Shown in pieces: positions 57,010-64,000 of a stretch of DNA of 64,000 nucleotides. Source of the stretch: Hymenopus coronatus (Eukaryota > Arthropoda > Insecta > Mantodea > Hymenopodidae); assembly GCA_030762935.1 (NCBI GenBank), contig CM060880.1, positions 14,170,501-14,234,500 on the forward strand, written 5' to 3'. The notes under the pieces are model-generated. The model was not told where the DNA came from, did no database searches, and worked only from the letters and a program-made list of their open reading frames with translations. Position numbers and translations under genes: made by a program. The stretch's first letter is position 1, and the number at the start of each line of letters is the position of its first letter.

Positions 57010-57770
57010 CCAAATATGTTTCTGTTCTGTGGATATCTCAAGTGTGACATTGAAGTGAGAAAAATATCTTGAGGAAAGGTTTCTACATCTTTTGCTCATT
57101 GCAACCACTCAAGAGTTCAATGTGTGAAATTGATAGATGAATGCACCATTAGTTAAATGTCAGTCAGAATTATCCACTAGTTCTTTGATATAGTGTCAAA
57201 GCAATAGCAGAATTTTATGTTTACTGTCTGCTGCATTTAGTGACCCTGCAATATAATCCTGAGACACAAACTAATTCAGCTGTACAATGTATCTGTAGCA
57301 CATGATTCCTGCCACATGGTATGTAATCAAAACATTTATCAGAGTTGAAGCTTTCCTCGCTTTCAGCTTCGAGGCAGGTGAGGTGATGTTGAGGCATCAA
57401 TATTTGGGAGCATACATCTCTCCCACCATCAGGATAACGAATGACTACATCGGGTAAAATGGCCTATGTATATAGACTGTGCGCCACAGACCTCATAGAA
57501 AACTTGCCTACTCTGGCTGCTGCTTGGATTGTGTACATCTGTTTTTTTTGAGTTGGTTAACTTCAATGTTGATGGCCAGTTTTCATGCGGAACTAAACTG
57601 TAATCTTGCATCCTGGTTGGAGGAGATAGTCAACACTTACTTGATCCTGTGTTCCCAGTAACCATCACCCAATTTCCATGACACTAACATCTTAGCCAAA
57701 TGTGATGGCTAGAATAGGATGAGAATTAATAACATTAAATATTTGAGGATTTTATATTATTTCTTGCCAG
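57010..57770. other. Non-coding or decayed transposon, nothing firm
   Basis: A minus string near 57480-57510 (FYEVCGAQSIYIGHFTR) weakly resembles a GIY-YIG motif, but the context does not support a call. Confidence 0.3.
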
Positions 57771-57774
57771 TGGT

Positions 57775-58290
57775 TTGAATTTTCAAAAACTTTTGTGTTC
57801 TCAAGAAAATCCCCCTCATCTCAAACTATCTTTTACATGCAACATTTTTTGGAAATTTTGATTTTCTCAAAAATGGCAAATGATTTTGCTTAAAACACCA
57901 TATATTTAAGAAACTTTTTATGATAAATGAAATGCATATCTTGAATTTTGTGGAAATGACCTTGGAAGGCCTCTTTGTTCTGGATGACTTTTGCCTAACT
58001 TAAAAAAAAAAAAGTAGATTTCCTTAAAACGCACAATTTATGTCACATACTTTTTTCTTTTTCTTTTTGAGTTATTCCTTGTTGGTTTAAATTTTCCAAT
58101 ATTTACACTTTGCTCAAAGGAAGTCGTCATTGTTGTTTTGTGCTGGTTTTATTTTTATTCCTGACCAAGCAAGAGAACTTAATTTTAAAGTCATCTCTTT
58201 TAGAGATTTGACTATCACTTTAGCTTAGTGTATTGGCTTACTTCACTTGTACCAACAATGAAACTAATAAGATCATTTCTGAATTAAAAT
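57775..58290 (-). repeat. R1 diverged copy, reverse
   Basis: Contains TTTTCTCAAAAATGGCAAAT, ATATCTTGAATTTTGTGGAA and TTAAAACGCACAATTTATGT. Older than most copies. Confidence 0.65.
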
Positions 58291-58309
58291 TAAATTGAGT
58301 TTCATTTCT

Positions 58310-58575
58310 GGATGCTCTAAATGCTGCAGTTCTTAGCACCCCATTTTATATTGAGCATGAATGACCACTTAATTTTGCTCAGAGACCTCTTTATCAAGCT
58401 TGAGGTTCTTTAACGTTCCTAAATCTATGAGTTGGGACCAACAGCTTTACTTGGCTTTTGAAGGAAACTATGCCAAGGATTTTCAGGCTCAAAAAAACAT
58501 CACTCTCTGCCGAGTTTGAACCCGCCATCTTAGGAACCAGAGGCTGTATTGTTAACCCCTAGACAAGGCTATTTT
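58310..58575 (-). repeat. SINE family B copy, reverse, diverged
   Basis: The minus strand has B box GGGTTCAAACTCGGC, the body CCTTGGCATAGTTTCC and the TTAGAGCATCC-like tail. It splits the R1 sequence, which resumes at 58576. Confidence 0.7.
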
Positions 58576-58945
58576 TGTTTATGTTTATCTTGATAAGTGT
58601 GAAGTAGATAGAAGGGTAAGATTTTGTGAGAATAATTGCTGCATAATAGGTAGACAAAGTCATGTGAATGGAATACAGTCAATTTTTTTCAACTGTTAGA
58701 TCATTATTTGCTGTTTTCTCACGGTCACATAATAGAATACCAAAAGCCAGCACATACGAACCACTTTTATACAATCTGACTCACTTAAGCCTACTACTTT
58801 CCTCTTGTATCTCAATGAAATGTGTAGTGAAGTCATTTCAGCAAACATTTGTCTGGATTAACATAAAAAGAAAAATAAGATTTTATAAGAATAATTCTAT
58901 AACAGTGGATAGAGAATGTCATGTGAATGTGACAATCTCCCCCCC
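58576..58945 (-). repeat. R1 start fragments, reverse
   Basis: Two successive reverse R1 starts, at 58650-58690 (AAAGTCATGTGAATGGAATA) and 58908-58935 (GAGAATGTCATGTGAATGTG). Confidence 0.6.
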
Positions 58946-61900
58946 CCCTTATAATTAGACCTAAATGATAATGTATTCACATGCAGCTACTATTTTGCAA
59001 ATGACTAATTATTGCAATTCATTTTACATTTGTCATAAATTTAGAATACTCTCATATCAGGCTTGCTTTACTTTACCTAAGACATTTATAAATTATTAAT
59101 GATAAAGTAATAAAACATTGAGAAATATCTCAGAGATATAAATATCCGTCACTCATCTCAGCCTGGAAAGTCCAGTAAACATTGAATAGCAATTTGTTGT
59201 CTATTTAGATATTTATCAAAGTTGCGCACATTATTTGCATGGGTTACAGAGTTATTAACAAATCCTGGATTTAAGAAACATGTCATTATAAGTTATAAGC
59301 AATATTCCATACTTTTTGCTCACTTGTATTTTATAATGTGTTAGCAAACCAACATAAAATTAGAAAAAAAAAACATAAAAATCTACACAAAAGAAGGAAA
59401 TGGATAGGAAAATGGAAAGAGAGAAACTGGGCTATACAATATCTGTCAACAATAAATGCACTGACAGCAATGAGACTAAATATTCACATGTGATACAATA
59501 AAAATACAATTTTGGATATTCCATTAAAAAAAAAGGTGTTATGTATTTGTTAAAACTATTATTAAATAACATGGAGTGACAGCGCATACCTTAAACAATG
59601 ATATTACTTCCCTTCAAAGTCAATACCATAACGATAAGGACCCTATCACAGCCAGATTCGCGTCTTAAAGTAATTTGTGAATGGTGGCAGACAAAATTAG
59701 TGCTTAATGTGCATAGGCTATATACCAGCAGCTTGTGTTTTAGCAAAATATATTTTCTCAACATCCTGCTCTTTTTCAACAAACTTAATTCACTTCTTTA
59801 CAGCTTTTATTTTTACTATTCTTTTTCCAGACGTCTTATTTACACAAGCCATTTTATTTCACACTATGTCAGAACTAAATTCATGATAAATAATAGAAAC
59901 ATTATGCCAGTGAATACCTAAAACTGTAGTATAAATGCAAAAGAGTACAAACATTACTGTTTTACTACATATTATCATTTCTTTAACTGTTTGCTTATTT
60001 AGATATAATCCTAATGCAGATGCAAATTTGTCTGAAGCTTGTAATAAAAAAAACAACATGTGAACCAATAAGATTTCAGCTCACATCATTCTCTGCCACT
60101 ATAAACATTGGAAATCTGAACTTCAACTTCCGCTAGTTTATCATGAAGACCAAGGAGATATTAGTTTCAGATCAATTATATACTGGCTGAAAGTCAGAAA
60201 AATCTGGAGTCATCTTAGAGAATATTATAGAAGATATTTTTTTAACTTGTTTGATCCACATGAGGATAGAGCCTTCTCACTTAGAGAAGAGTGAGATCAA
60301 TCTGCTCAAAAGTAATTTAGTGAAATTGCCAATTTTAGTTTGGTGTTACTAAGTATATAGGATAATTTAAAACTTCTGCCAATTTAAGTGTGAATGTAAA
60401 GAGGTATTTTTTCACTGCTACAACTTTTAAATAAATACAATACGTATTTAGTAACAGCACAAAACCTGGAGCAAAAGAACACATTTATGTACACATGCAG
60501 CATTTTTATGAAGTAGCCAGATAACCCTATTAAGGCAAGTATAATTATTTTTTATTAAAAATCACACAAAGTTCTACCAAAGCCACAAGAACAATGGTAA
60601 CTAAGTAGGTTAGGAATAAAATGCATATCATAACTTTTTAAAATAATTTTTGGGAAACACAGTGAAGTTTTTTAAACATTTATATACATAATTTTGGAGT
60701 TCTATTACTCTAGCTTCATGTATACACTAGAACTTTTTTTGGAGATTATTGCCTAGGCTGATGATTGAGATAACACCTTTGAAGCATGTACAAAGTGACG
60801 CTATAGTATTAAATATCCCAATTTTTTATAAATGTATTTCATGCTTCTGTTGTTTGTAACATTTTGAAAGGCACCCATTCAAATATAATTATACTATTTG
60901 TACTATCAACAAAATTATACAGAGTGGCACAGGTAAAAATAGCACCTCCTGTTTAGGTATGAATGCAATATCTTGACTGCCTGAAATTGATTGAAATGAT
61001 TAAAAAATTACAATAATATGCTATTTTAAGACATTAATTGTTTGTGAACTACACAGTCTGTGGACAATTTAGTTTATTGCATCAGTCAAACTATATGTAT
61101 CTGCAAAATGACTTACTTGATAAAAGAAAGAGTGGAAGTGTTTGTGAAAACAAGTTTGATGGAGGGCATAGGCAACAACCAGCAAAGAGACAATAGAGAG
61201 TTTTGCTATTTGGACATTATGAGATACTTACTGCATTAGGACATTTTCATTATATTTTATGAATGCTGACTCCTTTTGACACTTTACTCCTCTTTACACT
61301 TCTAATTGCAAGTCAACAGATCACATACACTTTCAATGGAAGGCAGCTATTGCTGTGCGCCACCATTTTTATTTGCTAATTCTGTGGTCAGTTTTCTTAT
61401 TTAAAAATTACATATGCTTGTGTTATTTTCCTAGAAGCAAGCTGCTGATATAAAACACTGCACAACAAACATAACAAAGCAAAACAAAAATTCTTACATG
61501 GTGCAATAAAAATTATTTCATACAGGAATTTAACAAATGTAAACCAGCTTCCAAAGTTATTTGTTTTTCTATCTTCTAACACAAAGTTGTGTTGTTCTGC
61601 AAACCACCAGGTTCATTTTACCCATCGCACAAATTCAACGCTAATTTAAGAGGAAGTTATATCATTTCTTTTTCCAAAATACTATAATTACATATAACTT
61701 TACACATACCATCTCACCTTCAAGATATCTAGTATTAACTAATAATGTTTTATACACACATAATACATCCGTTGAGGGGTTTAAATAGGAATTACAATAA
61801 AAGATATTCATGTTGTTTCAATTAAAGTAAAACAAAAGCATTAGCACCCCTCCAACTATCATGCTAGTTTATTTTGGAGCATTATATTCTGATACGTCAC

Positions 61901-64000
61901 TGGTATATTGCATCACGGTCTAAAATAATGTTACAAAAACAGCATTTGATCTATTTAAATAATTCAAAGACTGACTAGAAAGAATTCTATGTCAACTTAC
62001 TACTAAACCTATAAGTGCAGTACGCACACATTTTCAAAGATTAAAAGTAAACTATAAGTAAATAATTTTACTGTTTGTACATTTCTGAATTGCAGTTTCA
62101 TTGATTATTCACATTTTCAACGCAACCTAAAGTTAATGATGTACGTTTTATTGTGAAAATACTGGTTAAGTTTATGCCTTCTTTACAATTACTGGTTAAT
62201 ATTTAAGATTACTGACAGTATTTTGTCAGCATTATTTCTTCTAGGCAAATTCCCTGGCTTGGTGGTTACATTATGTAAGACTTCTGCTCTTGCGGTCCCA
62301 TACTCTGTTTCTAGCACTACCACCTTTATTAGGGTAACTCCCTTGACAACAATGGCCATACAACGCATTGGCTATCTTCTTCACATGCCAAGGCAGAATA
62401 GTGAAAAACTTGGAAAAGATTTTTGGAGAAACAGACCAACAACAGTCTGAAGATTCTGATATGGTTCATCATTGGACTTGCCAGATTTTTAAAAGAACAA
62501 TAAAGGGCATTCGCCCCACCCCCTCCAGATTTTCAAGGCCAGAGGTGGTACTGTAAATATTGACTTGCAAAATATAATTATTCACTTTTATTAAACATCT
62601 TTTTGTAGTTTAAGATAAAATTTCAAAGGAATAACCAGGGTGATTTTGTCCTTAAATGTGTGGATTAATGTACTTTTACGTCAAGTTTGTTAATTATTTA
62701 AATAAGAACATTGCCTCTAATATGCAATTAGTCATAGTTATACTCTGAAACTGTTCTTTGCATTGGTCAAAAAAGCTTGTACTATTCTTAACAAGGTCAT
62801 AAAAACCCTGAAAAGCAACACTATAATTTAGTGTGATTTTAATTTACTCTTTCAGTATTAAATTTTTTGTTCAAAACTGAAAATTCTCCTTCTTAGTTAT
62901 ATAACAAAACCCTCAATAAATATGACAGTAATACACTCAACTAAATGATAGCACTGAAAAATATTAAAAAGTTGTTCACACATTTCGGAATATTCAATGA
63001 CCTTTAACTATCTCGAAATATACACAGTTCTTCATAAAAGAAAATCCCTTATATTTTTCAGTCATAACACATTCTCTACTAAACTTCTACTTAGGTTTTT
63101 GGTTTAACCATGTGGTCAACGTACTGAATGAAATGAGTGGTTTCAAAATACATTTTTTTAACAAACTGAAACATAAGGTCTTTATGTACTGCGTGGCGGT
63201 AATATGGGACATCTGGCAAGTCTATTCATTATTTAGGCGAGAGTAATGCAAACGCACAGTATCTGTAAAGTCATAGTGGTGTTTTACAATCATAACGGTG
63301 AAACTTAACACTTATACACACATGGTAAGGAGACCTTATGGTCCTAGTGCTGCCATCATGTTTATTGGAGACTGTGAGATGTAGCATGGCACAGAATCAC
63401 CATTATTATGCTAGGTTGATGCTAAAAGAATAAATATACATGTTGAAGCCCCACTATGAAACATAAATTTCTTGTGTTTTATATCTTTTAATGTATTAGA
63501 TATTTCAATATTTTTTTTTTTCTTTTCCCCAGTGCTTGTTAACAAATTTTTATTTCAAACGGACACATCAACACTTTCCTACAAATAGGTTCTTTCAAAC
63601 TGCCACCGAACATAGAACAATAATTTGAAATAAAATGATTCACCAACACTAATATTGCAATAAGAATTAGTGACCCATGTTTCTATAAATTGTGAGTTAA
63701 ATGTTGCTGTTCCTCTCCTGATGGTCATATGTAGAAAGTGCTTCATTACTATTATAATGCCATTAACCTCTCTAAACAAATATGTATTTTCATACTTAAG
63801 ATGTAATGCAACATTTGTTTCTCTCATTACTAATAAATAAGAGACAAGCTTAGGAAGCATTTATTAACATATGGTAATAACACATAACATACATTCAGCT
63901 GGAGATGGGACAGAGTAAAAAAATGGATATTTAGTTTCAGACTGAAAAGGTTGAAAATACAGAAAAAGTAATGAATCTAAACTTGGAAATGAAGTATATT
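58946..64000. other. Long AT-rich region without a supported gene
   Basis: About 5 kb with few R1 traces, unlike the rest of the window. Frames are short and lack paired splice signals. A strong acceptor-like sequence (TTTTCTTTTCCCCAG at 63520-63534, plus strand) is followed by no clear coding frame. Segment 62230-62560 shows a weak tRNA/SINE-like look that I could not confirm. Confidence 0.4.

Noticed and set aside
57429..57611. GIY-YIG-like string on the minus strand, possible Penelope remnant
   Set aside because: Only a handful of residues match, and no reverse transcriptase or flanking Penelope sequence is visible.
62223..62560. Overlapping plus frames and a tRNA-like look, considered as an exon or third SINE
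   Set aside because: The A and B boxes are too degenerate, no second copy is found in the window, and no splice-bounded frame fits.
63510..63600. Strong acceptor-like TTTTCTTTTCCCCAG followed by a possible terminal exon
   Set aside because: No coding frame follows and no upstream exon can be paired with it.

Overview
The window is eukaryotic nuclear DNA, AT-rich and packed with repeats. Coding sequence is confined to short, more GC-rich exons with GT..AG borders, separated by introns of 0.5-6 kb. The transposon mix (two kinds of mariner, a HARBI1-like relic, Jockey/R1-type LINE fragments, two tRNA-derived SINE families) is typical of an arthropod, most likely an insect. The species cannot be fixed from the sequence alone. 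No viral, bacterial, rRNA or CRISPR sequence was recognised.

Two intron-containing genes converge tail to tail. A plus-strand gene enters from the left: its last four visible exons lie at 2017-2200, 4798-4867, 6618-6719 and 7228-7361, ending in a stop codon. A minus-strand gene is read from right to left: two non-coding leader exons near 44.0-44.3 kb, a start codon at 39065, ten coding exons, and a stop at 14767. Every junction keeps the reading frame and the exons sum to exactly 529 codons (528 residues plus stop). I recognise neither protein. Both are rich in Pro, Arg and Gln with acidic runs; the minus-strand one also has a charged, helix-prone middle. No function is proposed.

Almost everything else is mobile or repetitive. 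The dominant component is one high-copy family, about 0.85 kb when full length, which I label R1 (about 30 copies or fragments, both strands). It has no obvious long terminal inverted repeats and carries a palindromic hairpin at one end. Between the two gene ends (11.27-13.84 kb) a 2.6-kb satellite with higher-order structure has grown inside one R1 copy. Other elements are two mariners with TA duplications (26540-27855, nested in R1; 33816-35086), a mariner relic at 4.2-4.5 kb, a HARBI1-like relic with decayed inverted ends (39265-40097), several LINE fragments, SINE families A and B, a fold-back structure at 1.1-1.9 kb, a long-TIR element at 52.2-52.9 kb, and a 178-bp palindromic insertion with a 16-bp target duplication (45824-46001).

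The right end (58.9-64 kb) is AT-rich non-coding sequence without a gene I can support. The most notable observations are the two unrecognised genes, the palindromic 178-bp insertion, the satellite grown inside an R1 copy, and the R1 family itself.
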